From assembly GCA_001816645.1 (NCBI GenBank), contig MHCO01000027.1:976-6700 (forward strand): a stretch of 5,725 nucleotides of DNA, read 5' to 3'. Position numbers and translations under genes: made by a program. The notes beneath the pieces were generated by a model, which did no database searches, was not told the origin of the DNA, and saw only the letters and a program-made list of their open reading frames with translations. This document shows, one piece after another, positions 1 through 5,613 of the stretch (within the stretch, counting starts at the first letter, position 1; each line of letters opens with the position of its first letter). The stretch comes from Candidatus Woykebacteria bacterium GWB1_45_5 (GTDB lineage Bacteria > Patescibacteriota > Microgenomatia > Woykebacterales > RBG-16-39-9b).

Positions 1-2101
1 AAAAGAAGTAGTCTTGAGCGGCTGCAACACAGGTGTACCAGCGAATATTACCTGGTAATAGTTTAAGTACAACAGGCACGTCAAAATGGCTAGTGTGGTT
101 AAAAATGAAAATAGCTGGGCTGTTTAAACTGCCCAGGGTTCCACGATTATTAACTTCTAGCAAGACAAAAATATTTACAATTGGAAAAAGTAATATATTC
201 TGAAGTATAAATCTGAATAGCTTAATTGGCCCCCACAACGGCCATTTTTTAAACTTAACAACCTTACCGGACCCTTCCGCCTCACCGACCAATTGCTTCA
301 GGTTTCCAATAGTTGTGTTCGAGTCGATCGATGATTCACTAACACTAACGCCCATCTCTTCTTCTATCAAAGCAACAAGTTCTAGGCGGGATAATGAATC
401 GAAACCAAGATTAGATACCAGATTTTTCTCCGGTGTAATCTCCGAGCGGACTTTATTGGATAGGGTGGCGACAATTTCTATTAGCTTGTCGCCAGTTGTA
501 GCTTTATCGGTTATTGATTTGACTTGTTTCAGCCCGCTACTGACTTGGTCAAGTACTTCTTTGCGGTCGACCTTCAAGGTATGAGTTCTTGGAAAATCCT
601 CCTGCGGCCAAAGGCTAAAACTCGTAATTTGCTGATGAGATTCAAGTTTTTTGTTTATTTCCTTTACAATAGGGTTTGGGTCTAATCTATTCTTTAAGAT
701 AAGAACCGCGTGTACTGACTCTTCCCCTTCTTTTTTCAATCCCACGATGGTAGACTCTTTAATAGCTGGATGGTTGTTTAACTTTTTTTCGATGTCTTCA
801 GGGTAAACATTCTTACCGTCAGGTAAAACTATCATAAATTTCTCCCTCCCCTTAATGTAAAGGAAACCTTCGTTATCTAGGTATCCTATATCGCCGGTTT
901 TGTACCAACCATCAGCAAAAGATTTTTTTGTAGCTTCTTCGTTTTGCCAATATCCTTGGGTGATATTTTCCCCACGGACGGTAATCTCCCCATTAGGTTC
1001 TATTTTTACTTCAACGCCAGGTACCAACTTTCCTACAGAATCAAGCCTCCTTTCTTCTAAAGTATTTAGAGATATAAGCGGACTGGCCTCCGTGGTTCCA
1101 TACCCCTGTAAGATTTTTACTCCCAGCAACTCCCAAGTCCTTGCTAAGCTATAGTTTAGGGGAGCTCCTCCCACAGCGATAAATTCTAACCTGCCTCCGA
1201 AAAACCGATGAATCGGGTAAAACAGTAGCCGCCGGATCCACATAAATGGGAGTGTCGGGGAGATAGTCAAAGCAAAATCCCACCACCATCCAAAATGCAT
1301 TTCTTTGACCTTGCGTTCGATCGAATTAAGTAAAAGGTTCAGCACCTGAGGTACAGCTATGAACGCAGTGATTCCACTTTCGCGTACAGTCCTAGCTACG
1401 GTCAACGAATTAAGTCTGGGTAAGTAAGTAATGCGTGCACCCACACTTAACGGTCCCAAAAGCCCAACCATCTGCTCATACATATGGCTTAGTGGCAGGA
1501 TCGAAAGAAATCGATAGTAATTTTTACCAGGAAACATCTGAAGTAGTGATTCGAGGTTTGCCAAAAGGTTTTTGTGGGTGAGTATAACCCCTTTGGGTTC
1601 ACTTGTGGTACCAGAGGTAAAAACAATTTCCGCAACGTCATAGAATCCGACTTTATTATCCTTCCAGTCAAGCGGCTCGAACTTTATTAAAACTTCATCT
1701 AATTCTTCAAGAAAAATTTCTTTTTCTACCAAACCGTTGAGATTTCCTCCTAAAAACTTGGATCTAAAGATTATTCTGGGTGAGGTGGATTTAACAAATT
1801 TAGAAATAGTTTCTGATGAAGTGCTCGGGTCTACTGGTACAACTACCGCCCCTAAGAAAAGGGCTCCGAAGTAAACAACGACCCATTCAGGTAAATTTGG
1901 GGTCCAAATGAGTACCCTATCGCCCTTTTGAACACCAGCGTCTTTTAGTAAAGCCGCGACCCGCCTACCACAATCGCCCAGATCTTTATATGTGTATCTT
2001 TCTAGTCGAAATAGTTTTTTTGTTTCCAAAGCAGTAGAGTCTGGAAATGTGTCATATATGTGTTTGAGGAACTCGCCTAAATTTTGATACCTTTTTTGCA
2101 T
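1..2101 (-). CDS. Acyl-acid:AMP ligase - ACP - PlsC acyltransferase fusion protein (3' end outside window)
   Basis: The 700 visible codons start at the ATG at 2101 and run off the window start without a stop. Residues ~1-515 are an ANL-superfamily adenylating enzyme. It has the ATP-binding loop TSGTTSEPKG (162-171), GGAPL (311-315), QGYGTTEAS (332-340), TGD (402-404), an A8-like stretch starting GRE (418-420) and ending YPEDIE, and PRTHTLKVDR (504-513), whose K510 is the likely catalytic lysine. Residues ~535-605 are an acyl carrier domain with LGFDSLSRLEL, S569 being the phosphopantetheine site. Residues ~625-645 are hydrophobic and lead into a PlsC-like domain with NHTSHFD (668-674), the H-x4-D motif; the rest of that domain is missing. 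By family knowledge, the ligase activates a fatty acid, loads it on the carrier, and the acyltransferase acylates a lysophospholipid or glycerol-phosphate derivative, probably at the membrane. E. coli Aas has related catalytic domains in the opposite order, without a fused ACP. The gene starts 15 bp after acpS, with no clear ribosome site. Acyl-chain and acceptor specificity cannot be read. Confidence 0.95.
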   Translation of the reverse strand, partial: MQKRYQNLGEFLKHIYDTFPDSTALETKKLFRLERYTYKDLGDCGRRVAALLKDAGVQKGDRVLIWTPNLPEWVVVYFGALFLGAVVVPVDPSTSSETISKFVKSTSPRIIFRSKFLGGNLNGLVEKEIFLEELDEVLIKFEPLDWKDNKVGFYDVAEIVFTSGTTSEPKGVILTHKNLLANLESLLQMFPGKNYYRFLSILPLSHMYEQMVGLLGPLSVGARITYLPRLNSLTVARTVRESGITAFIAVPQVLNLLLNSIERKVKEMHFGWWWDFALTISPTLPFMWIRRLLFYPIHRFFGGRLEFIAVGGAPLNYSLARTWELLGVKILQGYGTTEASPLISLNTLEERRLDSVGKLVPGVEVKIEPNGEITVRGENITQGYWQNEEATKKSFADGWYKTGDIGYLDNEGFLYIKGREKFMIVLPDGKNVYPEDIEKKLNNHPAIKESTIVGLKKEGEESVHAVLILKNRLDPNPIVKEINKKLESHQQITSFSLWPQEDFPRTHTLKVDRKEVLDQVSSGLKQVKSITDKATTGDKLIEIVATLSNKVRSEITPEKNLVSNLGFDSLSRLELVALIEEEMGVSVSESSIDSNTTIGNLKQLVGEAEGSGKVVKFKKWPLWGPIKLFRFILQNILLFPIVNIFVLLEVNNRGTLGSLNSPAIFIFNHTSHFDVPVVLKLLPGNIRWYTCVAAAQDYFF

Positions 2102-2116
2102 AAGAATAAGGATCTA

Positions 2117-2467
2117 TCAGCTAGCTAGTACTACGGCAACAACGTAATCCTTCTCGTGAGACATACTAAGACGTAGGTGCGACTTCTTTTTATAAGTTCT
2201 TTCGATTAGATTGATTAGTGGTGCTCCGTTTACATCGTGAGAGATCTCAATTGAAAGCCAGCTTTCGGGTGGAAGGCTTAATGCTTTTATCACAGCTTCT
2301 TTAGCAGCAAAAACGCCAGCTAAGCTTTCTACAGACATTTGTTTTAACTCAGAAGGCTGAAAAACACGTGAGAGAAATTTTTCGTTTCGTTCTTCCAAAA
2401 TTTTTTTAAATCTAGGAATGAAGACTATATCAACTCCAATTTTTGGTAAGGATTTGATTGAGCTCAC
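2117..2467 (-). CDS. acpS: Holo-[acyl-carrier-protein] synthase
   Basis: This 116-residue protein matches the usual length of AcpS-type phosphopantetheinyl transferases. These transfer 4'-phosphopantetheine from CoA to the conserved serine of an acyl carrier protein, using Mg2+. Visible signatures are IGVDIVFIPRF (10-20) with metal-binding D13, FAAKEAVIKAL (53-63) with E57 and K61, and the C-terminal SMSHEKDYVVAVV (101-113) with H104. The start is GTG at 2467: it is the first codon before the conserved first strand and lies 6 bp after a perfect TATAAT. No Shine-Dalgarno is present. The gene ends in TAG and is followed after 15 bp by the ligase-ACP-acyltransferase gene. The two are almost certainly co-transcribed, and the ACP domain of that neighbour (S569) is the obvious substrate (inference). 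Assignment to AcpS is secure. Whether it also serves a free ACP elsewhere in the genome is unknown. Confidence 0.96.
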   Translation of the reverse strand: MSSIKSLPKIGVDIVFIPRFKKILEERNEKFLSRVFQPSELKQMSVESLAGVFAAKEAVIKALSLPPESWLSIEISHDVNGAPLINLIERTYKKKSHLRLSMSHEKDYVVAVVLAS

Positions 2468-2473
2468 AAATCT

Positions 2474-2479
2474 ATTATA
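2474..2479 (-). promoter_or_regulatory. Second -10 box, would give a leaderless acpS transcript
   Basis: A perfect TATAAT on the minus strand (2479 to 2474) lies 6 bp before the GTG start of acpS. The expected transcription start, about 7 bp downstream of the box, is the G of the start codon itself, so the mRNA would be leaderless. No convincing -35 box is seen at 16-18 bp, so this may be a weak or activator-dependent promoter, or chance in A+T-rich DNA. Confidence 0.35.
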
Positions 2480-2505
2480 TCGCGTTAGCGAAACAATCGC
2501 GCGAT
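2479..2505. repeat. Inverted repeat ATCGCG-N15-CGCGAT, possible operator
   Basis: ATCGCG (2479-2484) and CGCGAT (2500-2505) form a perfect 6-bp inverted repeat. The half-site centres are 21 bp apart, about two helical turns. The left arm abuts the second -10 box of acpS, where a bound dimer could block transcription. No regulator gene is in view and the arms are short, so a binding role is inference. Confidence 0.25.
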
Positions 2506-2519
2506 GTAATCATTGAGTG

Positions 2520-2549
2520 ATTATAGATCAGTCTAGTTTAATATCTCAA
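2520..2549 (-). promoter_or_regulatory. Sigma70-like promoter for the acpS operon
   Basis: Read on the minus strand, TTGAGA (2549 to 2544, five of six matches to TTGACA) is followed after 18 bp by a perfect TATAAT (2525 to 2520). Transcription would begin near 2513, giving a leader of about 46 nt before the acpS GTG. This is the best two-box promoter in the divergent gap. Its -35 box shares DNA with the -35 zone of the plus-strand promoter. Confidence 0.6.
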
Positions 2550-2566
2550 TCTTTTCACCAGTTCTC

Positions 2567-2575
2567 TGTTATAAT
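2567..2575 (+). promoter_or_regulatory. Extended -10 promoter for the two-kinase operon
   Basis: TGT (2567-2569) directly precedes a perfect TATAAT (2570-2575), forming the extended -10 pattern TGnTATAAT, which can work with a poor -35. The sequence 17 bp upstream (CAATCT) is indeed a poor -35. Initiation is expected near 2583, only about 4 nt before the ATG at 2587. The AAGG at 2577-2580, well placed as a ribosome site, would then lie upstream of the transcript, so translation may be leaderless unless another promoter exists. Confidence 0.6.
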
Positions 2576-2586
2576 TAAGGCTGGCA

Positions 2587-3336
2587 ATGAAACAAGAAAA
2601 GAGCCTAAAAATCGCTATCATCGGGGTTGATGGTAGTGGGAAGAGCAGTTGCTTTAAAGGTGTCTTAGAAGAGCTCTCAAAAATAAGAATCGCGGGCATA
2701 GGCGATGAGGTTTTAATCTCAGAACAAGGTAATCTGATAAAACCAGCTATAAACTATCTAAACATCAAGTCGTTTCTTGGAAAAAGAGCAAAAACTATCC
2801 AGAACAGAACATTGTATAAATTAGCAAAATTTAGCGAGCTTATTTCTAGAGTCAAGGTTCATGACGAAATTGAAACAAAATACAATCCAGAAATTATCCT
2901 AACAGATGGCTCCCCTTTGATAAACGCCTTGGGGTGGGGCAGTTTCTACCACCCAGATTTTTACAGCGAAAAGCAGGGGAAAATTATTATGAAATACATC
3001 AGCGGTACAAAAATACCGCTGTCCCAAAAAGTCTTTTACTTAAAACATCTACCAGAGATATTTTTAGTAAACAAGCTTGGGATAAAATTTCAAAAGCCTA
3101 CTGTAGTGTTCTTCCTTAAAGTTAATCCCGCGAAAGCAATAAAAAGAATACAGATACGAGGGGACGAAAGACAGATTCATGAGAAAATAGAGTTTCTCGC
3201 AGGTCTTCAAAAAGCATATGAGCTGATCTGCAATATTCTTTCCAAAACTACCAGGGTATACACGATAAATACAGACAATAAAAACCTGACCGAGGTAATA
3301 AACACTATAATTACCAAAATAAATGAAAACAATTAA
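2587..3336 (+). CDS. Thymidylate-kinase-like P-loop kinase
   Basis: This 249-residue protein has the fold signatures of the thymidylate kinase-like P-loop family, which transfers phosphate from ATP to a nucleotide or related acceptor. The Walker A loop GVDGSGKSS is at 13-21, including the DG typical of dTMP kinases. A strand ending in TDGSPL (106-111) sits where dTMP kinases carry the DR motif. VVFFLKVNPAKAIKRIQIR (173-191) resembles the family's late strand and helix leading to the lid, and RGDERQIHE (191-199) looks like the lid. It is longer than typical bacterial dTMP kinase (about 205-215 residues); the extra length is mainly between residues 45 and 165. With DGSP replacing DR, dTMP may not be the substrate. 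It overlaps the following lipid-kinase-like gene by 14 bp, so the two are co-transcribed and perhaps translationally coupled. The kinase fold is confident; the substrate is not. Confidence 0.88.
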   Translation: MKQEKSLKIAIIGVDGSGKSSCFKGVLEELSKIRIAGIGDEVLISEQGNLIKPAINYLNIKSFLGKRAKTIQNRTLYKLAKFSELISRVKVHDEIETKYNPEIILTDGSPLINALGWGSFYHPDFYSEKQGKIIMKYISGTKIPLSQKVFYLKHLPEIFLVNKLGIKFQKPTVVFFLKVNPAKAIKRIQIRGDERQIHEKIEFLAGLQKAYELICNILSKTTRVYTINTDNKNLTEVINTIITKINENN

Positions 3337-4300
3337 TGTAATTGCAACAACTATCTCCGGTTCGATAAAAGATTGGCAAAAATTAGCATCCATCGAAAGA
3401 GAGTTCAAAAAATTTTACGAGGGGAAGATAAATATTTGCATTGTAGATAGTCACAAGGAGGCTCGCGAAAGAACCAACGAGCTTGTTAAAAAAGGAGAAA
3501 GAATAATAGTTTCAGCGGGCGGGGCAGGAACCTTTAACAGCGTCCTAGAAGGTAGCAGGTTAACTGAAGGTTTCCCAGAAGACTTGAGACTTGCTTTCTT
3601 GAGAAAAGGTTCTGCCGATCTAATTGGCAGGGTGTTGAAAATCCCTGATGAGTTAACAGCCGCCGCCGAAATAATTTCCACCAGTATTAAAGAAGACAAA
3701 ACCATCGAAAGCGACGTTATTGAAGTGAATACAGATGAAAAAAAATATCATCTTATTGGTTTTGGGGGAATTGGGGTGTTTGGCGTGGTGCCTTATTTTA
3801 CTGAAAGTAGGTTCATAAAATATTATAAGGGACTACTCGGGTACTTTTTTGGGGATAAAGGGCCGTTTCTTGTTGGGGTAAACCTTGCCACAATTAAATA
3901 CTACAAAGATAAAATTTTCAAGAGAAGCAGGTTTATAATCCGTACCAAGGAGACAGAGTTGCCGGCTAGAGAATATTCAAGTGTGATTATCATGAACGGA
4001 GATTTGGGAAAAATTTTCCCGCTCGCTACCGGGATGCCTCTTTCTACCGGTGAATTCAAGGTTATTATTCTTAAGGATTTAGGTCTGGTCAACTCATATC
4101 GACAGATGATCCATTTGGGTAAAGGAGATTTTGAAGAGTTCAAAGAAAAGCTTGGAGTTCAGACCCTGAAAACAAAGGTGTTAACAATAATCCCGGAAGA
4201 ACCACATGAGTATATGGTAAATGTGGATGGCCTTCTGGTAAGAACAAAAGAGGAGATCAATTTCAGAGTATCCGACCAAATAAAGCTAATCACCGGATGA
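3323..4300 (+). CDS. Diacylglycerol/sphingosine-kinase-like protein with altered GGDGT motif
   Basis: This 325-residue protein resembles the DAGK catalytic family (DgkB, YegS, sphingosine kinases), which phosphorylates lipid alcohols with ATP at the membrane. The N-terminal strand INVIATTISGS (4-14) and RIIVSAGGAGTFNSVLEG (60-77) match the family's nucleotide site. LAFLRKGSADLIGRVLKIP (90-108) occupies the place of the usual PLGTxNDFA segment. A glycine- and aromatic-rich beta domain follows, ending with VNVDGLLVR (299-307) near the usual C-terminal DGE region. Two family acids differ: A68 stands where GGDGT has aspartate, and DGL (302-304) where many members have DGE. Activity or substrate may therefore be changed. 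There is no signal peptide or clear membrane helix. The ATG lies inside the end of the upstream kinase gene (14-bp overlap, +1 frame) with no Shine-Dalgarno, suggesting coupled translation. The gene ends in TGA, 119 bp before the end of a convergent peptidase gene. Fold assignment is good; true lipid kinase function is uncertain. Confidence 0.88.
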   Translation: MKTINVIATTISGSIKDWQKLASIEREFKKFYEGKINICIVDSHKEARERTNELVKKGERIIVSAGGAGTFNSVLEGSRLTEGFPEDLRLAFLRKGSADLIGRVLKIPDELTAAAEIISTSIKEDKTIESDVIEVNTDEKKYHLIGFGGIGVFGVVPYFTESRFIKYYKGLLGYFFGDKGPFLVGVNLATIKYYKDKIFKRSRFIIRTKETELPAREYSSVIIMNGDLGKIFPLATGMPLSTGEFKVIILKDLGLVNSYRQMIHLGKGDFEEFKEKLGVQTLKTKVLTIIPEEPHEYMVNVDGLLVRTKEEINFRVSDQIKLITG

Positions 4301-4344
4301 AGAAAATAGACAACCACGTACGGGGGAGGTTATTTCATTTTTCA

Positions 4345-4376
4345 CAATCCCAAACTCAAATGTATATATTTTAGAC
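4345..4376 (-). repeat. Dispersed ~32-bp repeat, copy 1 (downstream of the peptidase gene)
   Basis: It matches 5460-5491 in the same orientation at 28 of 32 positions (differences at 4350, 4356, 4365 and 4366). It is assigned to the minus strand because both copies lie downstream of minus-strand reading frames; on that strand it contains a TCTAAAATA core and two TTTGRG hexamers in tandem. This copy begins 43 bp after the peptidase stop codon. See the finding on the repeat pair. Confidence 0.7.
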
Positions 4377-4389
4377 TCAGGCCTAGAAG

Positions 4390-4403
4390 TTTTGTTAACA
4401 AAA
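4390..4403. repeat. 14-bp perfect palindrome
   Basis: TTTTGTTAACAAAA is self-complementary with no spare loop bases. It lies 17 bp beyond the peptidase stop codon, in its 3' region. It could be a protein-binding site or help end transcription. It is not a standard intrinsic terminator, since the stem is A+T-rich and no T-tract follows it on the minus strand. Confidence 0.35.
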
Positions 4404-4419
4404 ACCAATTTTGTGTTTC

Positions 4420-5403
4420 TCAATTTGTAAGTTCAATCAAAACCCTAGCCAACCCTTTAACTACCTGTTCCATACTTTCATAATTAAGTGTCTCGAAAGT
4501 ATCTAAATTTTCATGATAATTGGGGTTTCTATAATAGGCGGTGTCCGTAATCATCACAGCCGGATAGCCTTCATTCCAAAAAGCCCAATTGTCAGAAAAG
4601 CTGGCTCCAGCAAAGGACTCAAAAGTAACGATTGATTCAATTGGGAACTGTGTTTCTTTTTTAAAGTTTGAAACCACTCTTTCGACAAGATCTCTCGAGC
4701 GTAAATTTCCGACCACACCAATAAAATTTCCCTTGTTAGGGTAAAATAAACCAAAAAAGGGCGGGTACCGTTGGGAGTTTGGTTCTTCTGAATAATAACC
4801 TACTGATTCCAAAATCAGTGCTCCCTTAATATCCTCCCCCTTGGCCTTTGCTGCTTTTGCATAAATTTTGCTGCCCATGTTTTCTGTCTTAAAAAACGGT
4901 GGCTCTTCATTGACAAAAGCAACAAATTTCATACTCCTCTTAGTGTCCATACTAGATAAAAGCCTTGCCAACTCTAAAAGAACGGCTACTCCGCTACCGT
5001 TATCGTCCGCGCCTGGATTAAAAGCACTATCGTAGTGAGCCCCAACTAAAAACACTTCTTTTGGCTTTTGGGTTCCTTCTTTTGAGACAATAATATTTTT
5101 GAACTTTTTGTTATTCACCCAATATTCTTGAAATTCAGGGGTAAATCCATAGGAGTGAAGCTGCTCGGTGATGAATCCCGCCGCCTTCGATAGATTGGGA
5201 TAAGAATCATAATTGCGTCTGCCAATCTCATTTGCAAGCTTTTGAACATGGAGCTTTAATTGCCCAGTTAAATATGTATCTTCTCTGTTAGTTCTCACAA
5301 GCCAATCCCCAGTAAAACGCCACCCGAAAGTAGATGCTATTGCAATAATAGCGACGACAAGAAGGAAAACAGTTAAGATAGTTAAACGAAACACAATTTT
5401 CAT
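4420..5403 (-). CDS. Membrane-anchored M28-family zinc peptidase
   Basis: This 327-residue protein belongs to the M28 di-zinc aminopeptidase/carboxypeptidase family. Residues ~5-25 are a hydrophobic helix after a short positive start (MKIVFR), acting as a signal anchor or uncleaved signal peptide, so the catalytic part should face outside the membrane. All expected metal and catalytic positions are visible: GAHYDS (121-126) with H123, PGADDNGSG (130-138) with bridging D133, VNEEPPFF (164-171) with catalytic E166 and ligand E167, LES (198-200) with E199, and YHENLDT (296-302) with H297. The enzyme therefore looks intact. Family knowledge supports peptide or amino-acid-derivative hydrolysis with two zinc ions; the exact substrate cannot be read. 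The ATG at 5403 directly precedes the membrane helix. Only a weak GAGA lies before it, and an out-of-frame ATG begins 7 bp upstream. The gene converges with the lipid-kinase-like gene and looks like a single-gene unit. Confidence 0.94.
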   Translation of the reverse strand: MKIVFRLTILTVFLLVVAIIAIASTFGWRFTGDWLVRTNREDTYLTGQLKLHVQKLANEIGRRNYDSYPNLSKAAGFITEQLHSYGFTPEFQEYWVNNKKFKNIIVSKEGTQKPKEVFLVGAHYDSAFNPGADDNGSGVAVLLELARLLSSMDTKRSMKFVAFVNEEPPFFKTENMGSKIYAKAAKAKGEDIKGALILESVGYYSEEPNSQRYPPFFGLFYPNKGNFIGVVGNLRSRDLVERVVSNFKKETQFPIESIVTFESFAGASFSDNWAFWNEGYPAVMITDTAYYRNPNYHENLDTFETLNYESMEQVVKGLARVLIELTN

Positions 5404-5459
5404 TTCTCATAAGTAATATTACCTCAAATTGAGCTAATTAGCATCCAAAGCGATTTATC

Positions 5460-5491
5460 CAATCTCAAACCCAAATGTACCTATTTTAGAC
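5460..5491 (-). repeat. Dispersed ~32-bp repeat, copy 2 (upstream of the peptidase gene)
   Basis: This is the second copy of the 4345-4376 repeat, 1115 bp away in direct orientation, with 28 of 32 bases identical. Looser similarity continues for about ten more bases on the right (CAG/TAG then AAG). It lies 56 bp upstream of the peptidase ATG. On the minus strand the two hexamers read TTTGGG then TTTGAG, the reverse order of copy 1. Confidence 0.7.
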
Positions 5492-5577
5492 CTGACCCAG
5501 TAAGTTATATCCGCCAGCCTATAATACGTATATTTTCAGTTATAAGAATACTTGTTCAACAGGGGGTGGATTTCGTA

Positions 5578-5607
5578 TTGACCAGATAGTCTAAATTGTG
5601 TTACAAA
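5578..5607 (+). promoter_or_regulatory. Possible promoter for a small RNA
   Basis: TTGACC (5578-5583, five of six matches to the -35 consensus) is followed after 18 bp by TACAAA (5602-5607, four of six). A TGT immediately before the -10 box forms the extended -10 pattern. Transcription would start near A5614. The match is moderate; its value comes from the hairpin and terminator found about 30 and 75 bp further on. Confidence 0.35.
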
Positions 5608-5613
5608 CTCCTT

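Larger units (their letters stand above)
4301..4419. other. Short gap between convergent genes
   Basis: This is A+T-rich non-coding DNA between the ends of the lipid-kinase-like gene and the peptidase gene. It holds the first copy of the ~32-bp repeat and a 14-bp palindrome. AACC (4312-4315) and GGTT (4328-4331) could form a weak stem before the T-rich stretch TTATTTCATTTTT. That is too weak to call as an intrinsic terminator for the plus-strand genes. Confidence 0.6.

Noticed and set aside
315..584. Plus-strand open frame opposite the ACP region
   Set aside because: It is antisense to a well-supported carrier domain, has no recognisable motif or ribosome site, and its Ser/Thr-rich translation is what the complement of this coding sequence would give.
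900..1154. Plus-strand open frame opposite the ligase domain
   Set aside because: It lies entirely within the ligase coding sequence, antisense to the GYGTTE region, and has no features of its own.
2587..3336. Naming the P-loop kinase tmk
   Set aside because: Walker A fits, but the DR motif is replaced by DGSP, the length is unusual and the neighbourhood is not nucleotide metabolism. The substrate is left open.
3064..3408. Minus-strand open frame spanning the overlap of the two kinase genes
   Set aside because: It is antisense to two genes with clear family motifs. Its hydrophobic, Tyr/Phe-rich translation reflects A+T-rich complementary codons.
4312..4343. Intrinsic terminator after the lipid-kinase-like gene
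   Set aside because: Only a 4-bp stem (AACC/GGTT) with a long loop can be formed, and the following T-run is interrupted.
4345..5491. The repeat pair as integron attC sites or CRISPR repeats
   Set aside because: No clear RYYYAAC/GTTRRRY pair frames either copy, no integrase or cas gene is visible, and the copies are 1.1 kb apart with a gene between them.
4300..5538. UGA read as glycine (alternative code 25)
   Set aside because: The lipid-kinase-like and peptidase genes both end at TGA at the expected family length, and no TGA occurs inside any recognised gene, where glycine positions would use it if reassigned.
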